Part shown: piece by piece, positions 31,844 to 42,937 of the stretch
How the letters are laid out: every line of letters starts with the position of its first letter
Numbering within the stretch: the stretch's first letter is position 1
Assembly: GCA_948567375.1 (NCBI GenBank)
Contig: OX419760.1
Span: forward strand, 6,634,001-6,698,000
Length of the DNA: 64,000 nucleotides
Origin: Lunularia cruciata
Lineage: Eukaryota; Streptophyta; Marchantiopsida; Lunulariales; Lunulariaceae
Direction: 5' to 3'
The notes under the pieces: generated by a model
What the model was told of the DNA's origin: nothing
Seen by the model: the letters and a program-made list of their open reading frames with translations, nothing else
Database searches by the model: none
Program-made: the position numbers and the translations under genes

Positions 31844-34220
31844 TCATAGTTTCACCTTCTTTACCTTTGTCTTTGGGTTTGAAGTCTCACCATGTGCAAA
31901 TTTGATGCGCTTCATGATGGTGATTGGAGTATTGGTGGTCTTGACCCAATGTTCTTTAGGTTTGCCCACCTCAGCTTGGATCAAATCCTTCACTTTGGAT
32001 CTGATGTCCGCTGGAAAAATTGGAGGCTTCATCTTCATATCTTCCTCCAAACTCATCTCCAGAGTTCTGAGTATTGCTTCCTTGATTTCTTTCTGCAAAG
32101 CGTTAGCTTTAGCTTTTGCTAGAATCTTTTCCTCCTTGGTAGAAAGAATAGCCTTTGGGTGTAGTCTCTTTGCTTTTTGTGAAGATGAAGAGGTAGTACT
32201 TAGTTCCTCAAGATCACGCTTCTTCTTACTCAAGCGTGTCTCAACCTTCAAAATTTTGAGGTCCAACCATTCACCTTTAGAAGCCAGACTCCCTTCTTGA
32301 GGTCTCTCCTCCTCAAGTGTTATACAATGTATAGTTGTATCCCCTTTTGCATGGGGTTTGTACATATTTCATAGGGGGCTTTGGGTTTGGTGGATAAGGG
32401 CATTGGTTGCCTATATGACCCAATCCCTTACAATTCCTACACAAGGGAACATACCCAATTTTCTATCTTGGCTCCGGTCAGTTTGGATACCAATGTCCCA
32501 TCGAGCCACAATTATAACATGCTCTAGGTGCAACGTTTTGAGGTCAATTTTGGTTGCCTATTGGTGGTCTTTGAGGAAGAGCATTATTGTTATACTCCTT
32601 AGTCTATACCTTGGACCTTGGTACGATGTGCTCACTTGAGGTTGTACCTCTTGAGTTTGGTATACTGCCTCTTCTTCTTCTCCTTGGCCCTAACCTAGAA
32701 CCTAATCAATTTGCTACACCAGAAATGCATTACAAGTGTGACATTCTGTGTTTGCATGACCCAACTTGCCACACACAGTGCACCACACATTGGATCTTCC
32801 AAATGAAAGAGACTTCTTTGGTCCTTTGCTCCAATCATCTGGATCTTAAAATCCACAAACATGTTTATAAGAATATCCAACTTATTATCAGCCTTATTTA
32901 CATTCTTTGCTAGAGGTGTCAAAGGTTTCTTTCCCCCACATCTTTGTATTCTTTGTGGCTTTGAATCTTCTTTGGATTCCAACAAAGAACTCAAAGATGT
33001 GGAGGATTCCTCCAAAGAAGGGGATGTACTCTGAGAAGCTCTTCTTTTGGGCTTCTTGCCTTTCTTCTCTCCATTCCTTTGATTACCAGAAGAGTGAGAG
33101 TGAGCCGCCTCATATTGGGCGACACGTTTGAGTACCTTATCTAGGGAAGTTACATTCCTCTCCCTGGCAAAGATCCAAATCTCTAGTGAAAGTCCTCCCA
33201 AGAACCAGGTAATGGCTTGGGCATCAGAGTAATCCACTACACCGGAATGCTTTGGGACTCAGGTCAAGAGAGCCGCTCAGAGAAGTCTCTCAACTTCTCC
33301 TTCTTTCCTTGGTCCAAATCTTTAAGTGCCGCAAAGACACTTGTATCATAGTCAACTTCTCAAAATTGTTCCAAAAATTTGTTTCTCAAATCTGCCCAAT
33401 CCGTTGGCATGAACCCCTTTTAGGTTATATGTGTGTACCAGCTCCAAGCTTTCTTGCAGAGCAAACTTGGAAAAATACACAAGCAATCCATAGAGTCATG
33501 CTCCTTGTTGGCAAAGGAGATGACTTTGAATTCTTTGATGAATTTGTATGGATCCTCATCTTGTTCTATCTCCTTGTACTTCTGATAGGCGTGTCGGGTG
33601 ACAAGTAACAAAGTAATTATTTGGCTCTGTAGAGTTGGCTGAGGTACAGTTGAATTTGATGGACCCAAAGAACTGGCTGGTATTGAAGCAGTGGTGATAG
33701 CTAAGGGGTTCCAATTGGTCAAGTTCAACATAGGGTCTTCTTTGATAGTTACTTCTTCTTTGATTGTGTTGACTTCAACCCGAGTAGAAGAAAGAGGTTC
33801 AACACCCTTGGAGTGGTCTTCAAAATTCCTTTGTGCCAATCAAGGAATTGTACATAGCAGATGTTGACAATCTTCTTCCATCAAACTTTGTGCTATCTTT
33901 TCACGGATGAATTCTTTTATAAACTCAACTTCCTTGATAGCTTTTGGGGAAGTTGGTGTATTGGATCGTAAAGAATATGTTTGCCCACTAGAGTCTTTCT
34001 TATTCTCAGAATTGGGAGACATGTAGCCATGCCACCCAAATTTACGTTTCCTTTGTTTGAGCTCTTGTAGGGAATCTTGAACTTTGTGAAGGAGTTGTAA
34101 ATCCAATGCCTCTCTTTTGGCCTTGTCTAAATTGATATGGCCCTTTTGGCATTCTTCTTCTTCATGTTGCAAAGTTTGTCTTTGAGCTCTCTCTTCCCAT
34201 TGTTCACACAATGCAAACAT
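31844..34220 (-). pseudogene. gag: gag pseudogene, element D
   Basis: The frame starts at ATG 34220 (MFALCEQWEERAQRQ), with a TGA at 33840 and a TAA at 33420 in the same frame, then shifts. The capsid-like part includes LLCKKAWSWYTHIT and DWADLRNKFLEQF. The C-terminal half has three CCHC knuckles around 32740-32780, 32480-32520 and 32395-32440, the last intact (CRNCKGLGHIGNQC). A helical lysine-rich region (LSTKEEKILAKAKANALQKE) precedes the protease. Confidence 0.75.
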
Positions 34221-34285
34221 TCATGTTGATTTGACATCCAGTTTTGAATTTAGCTTCATATTCTTCCACTTCCTAGATTTGTATT

Positions 34286-34301
34286 CCCTACAGTGGTGCC
34301 A
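34286..34301 (-). other. Candidate primer-binding site, element D
   Basis: On the minus strand TGGCACCACTGTAGGG lies eight bases inside the 5' LTR end (GTTGTCACA). It does not match initiator-Met tRNA. The tRNA it would pair with was not determined. Confidence 0.55.
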
Positions 34302-34308
34302 AAAATCA

Positions 34309-35394
34309 TGTGACAACTTGGCAAATATCACTTTTGCGGTAATCAAGTAAGTAAAGTTTGTTCCCATAGAGATATTGGTCAGAAATGTCCAAATACAAAG
34401 TCTAATGTCACAAATGTGGTTCTTCTTAATTTCTTCTTTAGACTCTCAGGAAGAAACCACACCCAAAAGAGAGTAACAAGCACTAACGCATAGTCTTGTC
34501 ACAAACTAACACTTCTTAATCACAAATCCACCAAATCTTTCCAAACAATCTTAATTGTGATGATTCAGTCTCTCCCAAAAATGGCTACTTCATTGCAAAG
34601 CAACTTTGCCTCAAAATTTCTACCCCTCTACTGAAGGCACAACTTCCTCAATCAAAATTGCTTCACATCAACATTGCGTTGCACTCACAACCGCAAAATA
34701 TTACCAACACTACAAATCCTCTTAGATCTATCAAGGTATTCCTTTGATTGCACTTCACTCAGGATCAAACACATAGAATGAAGATCAAGGTCTTGGAATC
34801 CAACATCCAACATGCACATTGACTTGCACTTCTCCACACACTCACAATTACAAATGCAGAGTTGATACTCGGAATTAAGCTCAAGCAACGAGCATTGCTT
34901 CAAAACAATTTGCTTTATCTATTCATAGAATTATGAGCATTGAACAACAACACACTACAAATGCCTCCTTTAAATAGGCAAAGCTCTTCAGTAGTTATCT
35001 AACTAATATACCATTTCCTAACAACTTTACCAACCTATGAATCCGAAATGACAATGCATCTTTTCATATCTACCCTTCAAAATCTCAAATTTGTTGCTAC
35101 ACCAATCCAATGTCTACTTCTTCTTTAGCTTCCAAACCCAAAGTAACTCCACATACTACTCTATCCTTGGGTTTTACAACTAACTTTTTTACCAATTCTA
35201 ACACCTCTTCCCCTTGATTTGCAATTACCGTCATGGTCAACCTACATACATCTTCTTCCTACAACCCATTCTTCTCTAATACCTCCAATGGCAACTTTAA
35301 AGATATTTGTACTCCTACTTCTTCTACTTTGGGTCGCACTCTCACATCATTCCAAAATTTATCTACTCCTAACTTAACTAAGTCTAATCTAACC
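34309..35394 (-). repeat. Element D 5' LTR, inner 1,086 bp only
   Basis: Aligns to 24412-25497 from TGTGACAACTTGGC to CTAAGTCTAATCTAA. At 35395 it passes without a boundary into plus-strand gag of element E, so the first 2.7 kb of this LTR is missing. Confidence 0.85.
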
Positions 35395-37029
35395 AAATGG
35401 GGTTTGTTCACACCAGCCAATTGGGCAGACTTGCAAAATGGCTTCTTGGAACAATTCCAGGAAGTTGATTACAATATATGTGTCTTTGCGGCCCTCAATG
35501 ATTTGGACAAAGGGAAGAAGGAAAAGTTGAGAGACTACTCTGAGTGGTTCATGGTTCTTTTGAATTGTGTCCCAAAGCAATCCGCTGTGGTGGGTTACTC
35601 CGATGCCCAAGCCATTACCTGGTTTCTTGGCAGACTCTCACCAGAGATTCATTTCTTTGGAAGGGAGAGGAATGTGACTTCCTTGGACAAGGTACTCAAA
35701 CATGTTGCCTGATATGAGGTGGCTCACTCTCACTTGTCCAGTTACCAAGAAGAAAGGAGAAGAAAGGAGATTAGGAGAAGATAGGAGATTAGGAGAAGAA
35801 AGGCAAGAAGCCCAAAAGAAGAACTTCTTGCAGTACATCCCCTTCTTTGGAGGAATACTTCACATCTTCAAGTTCTTCTTTGGAATCCAAAGAAGATTCA
35901 AAGCCAAGGAAAATAGAAAGACGTGTGGGAAACAAGCAAGAAACACCTCCAACAAAGAGTGTAAATAAGGTGGATCAAAAGCTGGAGACTCTTATTAAAG
36001 AGTTTGTGGATTTCAAGATCCAAATGATTGGCGCTAAGGACCAAAGGAAGCCTCCTTCATTTGGTAGACCAAACATACGGTGCATTGCGTGTGGTAAATC
36101 TGGCCATGCTAATACAAAGTGTTTGACCCTCACTGCATTTCTAGTGCAACAAATTGATTGGGTTCCAAGTTGGGACCAAAGTGAGGAAGATGAGGTTGTG
36201 TACAAGACCCAAGAGGTATAGCCTCAGGTGAGCACATTGTATCAAGGTCTGAGATATGGGCCAAGGGAGTACAACAACAATGCTCCCCCACAAAGACCAC
36301 CAATGGGCGGCCAAAATAGGCCTCAAAATGTTGCATTGGGTGCTTGTTATAATTGTGGCTTGATGGGACATTGGGCTCCAAACTATCCGGAGCCTAGACA
36401 AAAAATTTGAGTATGTTTTGTTGTGCAAAAATTGTTAAGGATTGAGTCATACAGGAAATCAATGCCCGCAACCACCAAACCCAAAGCCGCTTGTGAGATT
36501 TTTCACAGGCGGCTATAACGACCCCAGTTGAGTAGAGACCCCAGCTGAGCATGCTATGCTCCAGCCAAAAGGGGATACCAATGTAAATTGTATTACACTT
36601 GAGGAGGAGAGACCTCAAGAAGGGAGTCTGGTTTTTGAAGGTGAATGGCTAGACCTCAAAATTTTGAAGGTTGAGACACACTTGAGTAAGAACAAGTGTG
36701 ATCCTAACAAAGCAAGTACTACTTCTTTGTCTTCATGAAGGGTAAAGAGGTTGCACCCAAAAGCCATTCTTTCTGCTAAGGAGGAGAAGATTCTAGCCAA
36801 AGCTAAAGCTATAGCTTTGCAAAAAGAAATCAACAAAGCAGTACAAAGAACTCAAGAAATGAGTTTGGAGGAGGATAAGAAGACAAAGCCTCTAGTGTTT
36901 CTTGCAGACATCAGATCCAAAGTGAAGGATCTAATCCAAGCCAAGGTGGGCAAACCCAAAGAACTTTGGGTCAAGGCTACCAATACTCCAGTCACTATCT
37001 TAGAGTGCCCCAAAGCCCAACTTGAATGA
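35395..37029 (+). pseudogene. gag: gag pseudogene, element E
   Basis: It opens with GLFTPANWADLQNGFLEQFQ, aligned to the middle of D gag, and includes YSDAQAITWFLGRLSPEI. CCHC knuckles: CIACGKSGHANTKC (36081-36122), CYNCGLMGHWAPNY (36345-36386, last Cys changed to Tyr) and a third with an internal stop (36424-36465). The lysine-rich helical region (AKEEKILAKAKAIALQKEIN) lies at about 36775-36840. Frameshifts occur near 35710 and 36415. Confidence 0.75.
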
Positions 37030-37099
37030 GGAGAGACTTCAAAACCAAAGACAAAGGTGAAGTTGGGAGGAGTCCCTCAATACAATATTGTAGCAGATT

Positions 37100-37575
37100 T
37101 GGTGTCTAGAAATGCTCATGTCACATTTAAGCAATTGTGAGAGGACAATAAGCTGTACAAGAAGCAGTTGAGTTTAGCCCTCAAGAAAGTAAGGGCGATG
37201 ACCAAGAAAGACTTGCTTGCAATTTATCATATTGAACAAGAAGAAGATTTGGGATCTCCCAAAGTGGACGTGGAGATCACATGATTTAGGGTTGGGGTGT
37301 GAATGTCATGATAAAAGACATTGCACATCAATTGGGGTATATGACATTTGAACCAACACCCCAAATTCTAAAATTTGTGGATCAAACTAAGAGATGGCCC
37401 TTGGGCATGTTATCAAATATTACTATGATCATTGGAGGGGTGCCCTTCAAGTTAAACTACATTGTGTTGCAACCAATAACCAAAATTGGTTAACCGCTCT
37501 TGATCAGAAGACCTTGGTTGTACATTGCTCAAGTTATTGTGGATTGGCACCAACAAAAGTTGCGGTTTAAGGACC
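37100..37575 (+). pseudogene. pol: Protease region, element E (part 1)
   Basis: MNVMIKDIAHQLGYMTFEP and IIGGVPFKLNYIVLQPI align to D protease. The sequence is cut after WHQQKLRFK by fragment G and resumes at 39806. An internal TAA and other stops are present. Confidence 0.7.
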
Positions 37576-39805
37576 GTTGTCGTACTTTCCTTTTCTCTCT
37601 CTGGGAACACATAGGGTGCCTAGCTGTGGAGACTACAGATCAGAGGCTAGAGGTAAACCGTAATGACTCGACAAAACACACATGTGACCCTTATTGCTGG
37701 AACCCTCCTTTCTCAGGACTAATATTCTTGCTATCATGAAGGATAGTACCGGCAACCTGACCTGTCAGCACAACACGCACTCCTGGTCTGCTGGTCATCA
37801 CTTCCAACATAACCAAGGAGAAATACACAGCACTCCTAGAAGGAAATAATCTGAGCACAACGCCCGCACACCAATCCAAGCCAACTGGGCGTACAAACAG
37901 GCATACAAGTACAGAGAGGATCCAATCATAAGAAAAAGGCAACAACTCTCTGTACTTTTTGTCGGGAAAGAGCTTCAGAGCCTTTGTCCTCTGTCATCAA
38001 GCTCAGTCCAACCTGTACTCCAAGCCTCTTCCCATCTGTACTTCAGATCTCAACAAATTTCTACTTCATGTGGGGATTTCTATGTCTTTTTGATGGGGAA
38101 AAGTCTGCGCAGCTCATATGCAAGTAACTATATTTACATATCTTGGATTCGAGTGATATAGAATTCAATGGAAAGCCTGTAAAATAAGCTTTCCAATGAT
38201 ATAAAATACACTTCAATCAGATCACTACAACTCTCCTGACAATCTCTCAAAGTTGGCCAGGGTTTTTCTTGGACTTCACCCTAATTTCGAAATCTTCTTT
38301 TTAGGGTTTGCTCCTGGTTCTTGGCAAATTTTCCCCAAATTTCTGATTCAGAAATACACTTGATCCTCACAACCACTCTGGCAACCTGAAACTCTCAGTC
38401 ATAGTCATAGGACATGAGACTTGATATCCAATCAAGATGAAAGGAAAATTTGCTCTGCCGAGCTTATGATAGTATTTTCAGCAGGATGTTTTGCATCAGA
38501 TCTCACTCTGAACAGATCTAAGACCACCCAAATTTTCCTCAATAGCTGGTTGTGTTTTTCTCTAACCTCTTGCAAATTTTCGTAGCCTACTCCAACTCCA
38601 GTCTTTAGATGTGGATCAATTCCTGAGCTGGGCTAACTTGTGAGCTCTACAGACCCAGGTATACTTGATCCAAGATCCTGATTTCTCTATTTGAAGAATT
38701 CACATGTAACTTTCTCACAGAGGAGCTAAACCTATCCACCAACAACTCTGGGAATTTTTATGAGGAAATTCAAATTGCAACTTGGGGAGTGACCAAAACT
38801 CCAAACCTGATCATTAGCTCTTCTCCAACACCTTACATCCCATAAGCTTCAACTTCAATCAATGGGATCTGATTCAAGATTGATCTAAAACTGGAATTTA
38901 TTGTGCTCAGTACTGTAAGAACATTGTCTACTCTCCAATCCCACTGACAGATAGTGAAAAGATTTCAAGAAACTCACTCAATTGACTACTTTGTACTCCT
39001 GGGTATCAATTCAACCCCCCTTCACTCAATTGATCATATCCCTCTCATACTCAGCTCAAATCGAGTGATTTTTGTCTGAAAATTGTAGCCTATTCTCTCC
39101 TCTTTCCAGCCATCTCCTCCATTCCTTGAATTCCCTCACCGAACTCCCCCGATGGTCGAAAAAACTCCCGACTTCCCCCTTGAGACCCAAGTTCTTGCAC
39201 ATTTGTCTTTTACTCTTTTTACTTTTTGACAAATGGACCCCACAACTCCACCTTGAAGCTTATGAGCGAAATTTTAGGCATTCCCCACCTATAGAAGGAC
39301 ATAAATTGTCATGTCCCAGACATTCTCATAAGTAAGCACCGGAAGGACGATAGGATTTGGGTTTCCCATCACCGATTCCACAAACACCACCCCGAAACGT
39401 GCTGCCAACCAATCCCGTAAGTCGTCACGGTGTAAAATCTGAAGCCTGATGAGAAAAGGATTCAGGAGTGGCAGATCGGGAGCATGGGACATCTCATGCT
39501 CAAATGCTTCCTCCAATGCTCTAACACTCACTCTCTGCTACAACTCTCTCCCAACTTCTATCTCTCCTCAAGACTCTCCAAACTAAAACACACCCGTCTC
39601 TCTACTCGCCCTCATCTTTATTCATCAGAGCCCTCAAACATGATAAGAAAGGAACCCATGTGGCCAATCACATACATGTACATAGATGGCTCACATGGCA
39701 ACATCTCATCCGTCAGAACTAGCATGCAACCTACCCCACTAACGTGGAGATAAACTATGATAAGTCGCTTTTTACGGGCTACGCAAACCACAACACGATA
39801 CCATG
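37576..39805 (-). mobile_element. Fragment G: 5' leader of a family-4-like (methyltransferase family) element
   Basis: Minus-strand sequence near 37945-37745 matches the leader of element H (53050-52830) in blocks: GATTGGATCC, CCTGTTTGT, GAAGTGATGACC and CAGGTTGCC. Neither gag nor LTR termini were identified, so it is a truncated copy or part of one. It interrupts the protease of element E. Flanks GGACC and AGATC differ only by transitions and could be an aged target duplication, but this is weak. The central 38000-39280 stretch has no recognisable gene. Confidence 0.5.
39289..39531 (-). CDS. Pre-gag-type small ORF inside fragment G
   Basis: An intact 80-codon ORF whose end reads PNPIVLPVLTYENVWDMTIY plus three residues, closely matching the pre-gag ORF of element A (PNPVILPVVIYDREWDLTIY). 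The N-terminal part (ALEEAFEHEMSHAPDLPLLN) is extended compared with A, B and C. It shows that this ORF is not confined to one family. Whether it belongs to G or to another nested fragment cannot be decided here. Confidence 0.6.
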   Translation of the reverse strand: MSVRALEEAFEHEMSHAPDLPLLNPFLIRLQILHRDDLRDWLAARFGVVFVESVMGNPNPIVLPVLTYENVWDMTIYVLL

Positions 39806-40056
39806 GAGATCAAAAGCTGGTGATTGTGAGTTGGACAAAGGTTCCACACCTTGGAGAGACAACCTCATCAAAAGATGAGGATGAATCCAAAGATTCATCA
39901 TCTTTGTCTTCAAATGACTCCGAAGACAAAGTCAAAGTCAACTACTTGGAATGCTATGAGGTGGATGTAGAAGATGAAGATCCATATGACATAACCTTGG
40001 GTGAAAATGACTTGGAAGAAGGGGGTTTGACTACAATTCAACTCGAGTTAAGCTAA
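39806..40056 (+). pseudogene. pol: Protease region tail, element E (part 2)
   Basis: Resumes DQKLVIVSWTKVPHLGETTS with the serine/aspartate-rich and acidic tail (YDITLGENDLEEGG) seen in D, confirming that G is an insertion. Confidence 0.75.
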
Positions 40057-40179
40057 GTTAGTCACGTTGAAGGAGTCATTAACCCCAATGACTGTCAAGA
40101 TGTCGTGTTGACTAAAGGAAATTTTTTGAAGATTTCAAAGATAGTCACTTTGGAGGAGTTGGCATGATACACTACCATA

Positions 40180-41567
40180 TTTATAGAGTACCAAGATGTA
40201 TTTCCCTAGTCAATTGATCAAATGCCGGGTATTCCACAAGAATTTGGAGAACACCAGATTGATCTGGTTGAAGGTGCAGTTCCAGTTTGGCAAAGACAAT
40301 ACCGCCTGAACCCAAAGTACTTGCTCTTGGTAAAAGAAGAAATCAACAAGTACTTAGGGGCAGAATAATCTTTCTTGTCTTGAGCAATGAATGGGTCTCC
40401 CCTATTGTCATTTTCCTAAAGAAAAAGATTGGGAAGATTCAAGTGTGCTAAGATTTTTACAAGCTGAATGCAGTCACAAGGAAGGATCATCATCCCTTAC
40501 CTTTTATTGATACAATTTTGGACCAAGTAGCTGGTCATCCTTGTTACAATTTTATCAATGGATTTTCAAGGTATAATCAGATATCCATCCAAGAAGAAGA
40601 CAAGGACAAAACTACATTCACTATTGATTGGGACACTTTTGCTTACAATCAAATGCCCCTCGGGTTGTGTAATGCTCTCGCTATGTTCCAATGGATGATG
40701 AATGCAATATTCAAAGATATTTTGCACAAATTTTGTGGAAGTCTTTGTTGATGATTTTTGTGTGTTTGGGCAAAGAGAAGTACATTTGGATTACCTTTGC
40801 CAAAATTTTGAAAGGTGCCATTTTGTCGGTGTGTCATTACACCCGGAGAAATGCTTCTTTGCAATGAAGGAGGGAATTCTTTTGGGACACTTTTGTCAAG
40901 CCAAGGTATTGAAGTTGATGTTGAGAAGGTTAAAGTCATCTCAGCTTTGGAATCCCCTAAAAACATTTGGGAGCTGAGAGCCTTCTTGGGACATGTCGGA
41001 TACTACAAACGCTTTGTATCAAACTATGTGGTGCTTGTTGCACTCCTTACAAAGCTTCTGAAGAAGTCCAAAGACTACTTATGGGAAGCAAAACAAGAAG
41101 AAGCTTTCCAAGTATTGAAGAAGGAACTGGTTGAAGCACCAATTATGAGGACCCCAAATTGGAATACCCCTTTTCATGTGTATGTGGACACTTTGTCCAT
41201 AAAAATTGGAGTTATCTTAAGTTAGAAGGACGAGAAGAAGAAGGATTACCCAATCTATTATGCCAACCGATAGCTTTCAGCTTCAAAAAAAAATTATTTG
41301 ATGACTGAAAGAGAAGCACTCTAAATGGTTTATGCTTGAAAGAAATTTTTCCACTACCTATTGGGATACAAGTTTGTCTTCTATGTTGACCTATATGCAT
41401 TGCAACATTTGGTCAAGAAGGCGGATTTGTCCAAGCAAATTGCAAGATGGATCTTGTTGTTACAAGAATTCATATACACTATACAAGTAAGAAAGGGAGA
41501 TTCTCATTTGAATGTGGACTTCCTATCCAGGTTAGAAACTCAAGACCAAATAATTGGAAGTCAATGA
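40180..41567 (+). pseudogene. pol: RT and RNase H segment of pol, element E
   Basis: The RT shows EEDKDKTTFTIDWDTFAYNQ, PLGLCNALAMFQWMM and VFVDDFCVFG with both catalytic aspartates. The connection region reads LRAFLGHVGYYKRFVSNY. RNase H reads FHVYVDTLSIKIGVILS and FYVDLYALQHLVKKADLS. Frames change near 40740 and 40970 and several stops interrupt it. Confidence 0.8.
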
Positions 41568-42900
41568 TTGGTTTCTTGATGAAGAGTTATATCATTCAAT
41601 GGCAATGGAAAGTACAATGTATGCGGCAGAATCTCATTATTTGTATACTTGCCATTGTCTTGAGGAGTTGGACCTAGAGCAGAGGGCGGTCTTCCTTAGG
41701 GAGATGGGACCATACCAACTAAAACACAATATTAACAAAATATTTTATTTAAGATGGGCAAAGACAAAGTACTTTGGAGATGCTTGGAGGCATACAAAGT
41801 TGGAGGAGTTTTTGAGTCCTTACATTCTAAAGCATCGGGAGGACATTATGCCCTAAAGAATAATATAAAGAAGATCCTTTCATCAGGGTATTGGTGGCCT
41901 ACAATGTATAAGGATACTCACGCCTACATACAAAGTTGTGATGAACAGTTTAGCCGACGGCTACTTCCTAGTGGCCTTTGAGACCAATTTTGCCATTGGC
42001 TCCATTTGAGAAATGGGGTATTGATTTTGTGGGTCCAATTCAACGAGTGATCCAAGTCACGAGGAACAGATACATCTTGGAGTGCACTGATTATGCTACC
42101 AAGATGGTGGAAGTTGAGGCAACTCGGAAAGATGATGAGGAAATAGTTGGAGAATTTTTCTTTCAAAACATCATTTCACGTTACGGATGTCCTCTAGAAT
42201 TTTTCAGTGACAAGGGAACTCATTTTTTGAACTCCTATGGTGGGAGTGTTAACCAAGTACTTCAAGATTAAACATTGGAAGACGACTCCTTATAATTCAA
42301 AAGCAAATAGACTAACGGAGAAGGCCAATGGATTGTTATGTAAAATTTTGAACAAGATGATAGTCGATTATGCCTATGATTGGGACACAAAGCTACCTAC
42401 AGCTTTGTGGACATACAGAATGACTGAGAAGATTACGACCAAACAAACTCCATATTTCATGACATGCAGATTGCATCCCATACTACTAGTTGAATTTGAA
42501 GTACCGTCATATTGGATTCTTTGCAAGGAACGATTGTCGAAGGAAGAGAACCAAGATCTTCACATCCATCAACTAATGTGGTTAGAAGAGAAACAGGATG
42601 ATACAATGCAAACCACAAAGGAAGTGCAAGAACAAAGGAAAGTCAGGCACGATAAGAGAATCAAGCATATGGCTATTTAGGAGGGTGATTTGGTACTATT
42701 ATATGACAATTGCCAAATATTTTCTCCATGCAAGCTGCATTTATGGTGGATGGGGCCATATCGTGCCATGCACATTTATGCTAATGGCTCTATTCAACTT
42801 GCAGACCTGGATGGAAATCCCTTTGCCACTTGAATGAATGGGTGGAGAGTTAGAAAATATTGGATCACGGACCCAATTTTGTATAAAGAACCTATTGTTG
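41568..42900 (+). pseudogene. pol: Integrase segment of pol, element E
   Basis: Zinc-binding region around 41890-41945 (SGYWWPTMYKDTHAYIQSCD), core at 41978-42271 (PFEKWGIDFVGP, ECTDYATKMVEVEA), and continuation at 42237-42680 (TPYNSKANRLTEKANGLL). It is broken by shifts near 41945 and 42240. No chromodomain is present. Confidence 0.78.
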
Positions 42901-42923
42901 GTATTTATGGGGATGTTCACATT

Positions 42924-42937
42924 TGAGGGAGGGAGTA
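42924..42937 (+). other. Polypurine tract, element E
   Basis: GAGGGAGGGAGTA directly before the LTR start TGTGGTACCC. Confidence 0.75.

Larger units (their letters stand above)
24412..35394 (-). mobile_element. Element D: Tat/Athila-like Ty3/gypsy element with very long LTRs
   Basis: Read on the minus strand: truncated 5' LTR (35394-34309), candidate PBS, gag with three CCHC knuckles, protease, RT, RNase H, integrase, polypurine tract and 3' LTR (28179-24412). There is no chromodomain, and RT motifs such as AYNQMPFGLCNAP belong to the non-chromovirus plant lineage. The outer end of the 5' LTR is cut at 35394, where element E begins in the opposite orientation. Many stops and shifts show an old copy. 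Confidence 0.85.
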
